DNA from: Synergistota bacterium
GTDB taxonomy: Bacteria > Synergistota > GBS-1
DNA: 35,101 nt
Assembly: GCA_025060595.1 (NCBI GenBank)
Contig: JANXBX010000016.1
Span: 1-35,101 of the forward strand
Direction of reading: 5' to 3'
The notes beneath the pieces are model-generated. The model searched no databases. It had not been told where the DNA came from and saw only the letters and a list, made by a program, of their open reading frames with translations. Positions 34,968-35,101 of the stretch are shown here, one piece after another. The position numbers and the translations under genes were made by a program. Positions within the stretch are counted from its first letter, which is position 1. Every line of letters starts with the position of its first letter.

Positions 34968-35101
34968 TTAAAGAGAGTTTTTGAATTCTAGTCCTGGGGA
35001 TCTAACCTTAAAAGCTTTTCCTTTGATTACTTTATTCCATGAGGTTGCTGCGATTATCATACTGTTAAGACTTACCAATTTTAGGTTATCATCTAGTAAT
35101 A
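34968..35101 (-). CDS. Unrecognised protein, C-terminal end only (cut by right edge)
   Basis: An open minus-strand frame enters from the right edge and ends at TAA (34970-34968), giving 44 residues ending IKGKAFKVRSPGLEFKNSL. I do not recognise it. It is on the same strand as polX and ends 43 bases before its start, so it may be the preceding gene of a polX operon. The open frame is short, so it could be chance. Confidence 0.4.
   Translation of the reverse strand, partial: LLDDNLKLVSLNSMIIAATSWNKVIKGKAFKVRSPGLEFKNSL

Overview
The window is AT-rich, densely packed bacterial DNA with no mobile elements, CRISPR arrays or rRNA. Several traits point to an anaerobic bacterium with an outer membrane: a TolC/RND efflux operon, a TRAP transporter, a short-form HisG with HisZ, many overlapping genes and frequent TTG starts. 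The elongator tRNA-Met looks very like that of Bacillus. I cannot fix the phylum; Synergistota-, Atribacterota- or Thermotogota-like lineages are only guesses.

Layout. (1) 1-5254, plus strand: a tripartite RND efflux operon (TolC end, membrane fusion protein, RND pump), followed by a small YkgJ-type cysteine-cluster protein. (2) 5251-6447: a CcdA thiol-electron transporter (minus) divergent from a secreted TlpA/ResA-like thioredoxin (plus). (3) 6410-15737: a complete histidine locus on the minus strand. One operon, hisZ-G-D-C-B-H-A-F, starts from a clear promoter at about 15815. A second unit, hisIE-yerC-HAD phosphatase, has its own promoter near 8180. A ROK sugar kinase on the plus strand lies between the two units. 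The only enzyme not recognised by family is histidinol-phosphatase, and the HAD protein is the obvious candidate. (4) 15738-16127: a 390-base regulatory region with the his promoter, a TRAP promoter, two inverted repeats and a 20-bp-period direct repeat. (5) 16128-19965: TRAP transporter dctP-dctQ-dctM plus a zinc alcohol dehydrogenase, probably for uptake and oxidation of a sugar acid or polyol. (6) 20003-22242: a ferritin-like/VIT1 iron transporter and a MATE exporter. (7) 22312-24436: one strong promoter drives initiator tRNA-Met, elongator tRNA-Met, tilS and hpt. (8) 24448-33232: ftsH, a hotdog thioesterase, a DUF6485-like protein, then uvrB-yqhA-uvrA-rlmB. (9) 33212-34924, minus strand: family X DNA polymerase with PHP exonuclease, then the end of an unrecognised gene at the right edge.

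The most notable observation concerns start codons. Both hisB (11717) and polX (34924) reach full family length only if translation begins at CTG. In each case the CTG sits 7-9 bases after a strong Shine-Dalgarno sequence, and no ATG, GTG or TTG is available in the missing part. A conventional gene caller would truncate both proteins (by 36 and 87 residues). The other main points are a near-leaderless tilS that begins 11 bases after a tRNA, a yerC whose start and Shine-Dalgarno lie inside hisIE, and a ROK gene antisense to any his read-through transcript.
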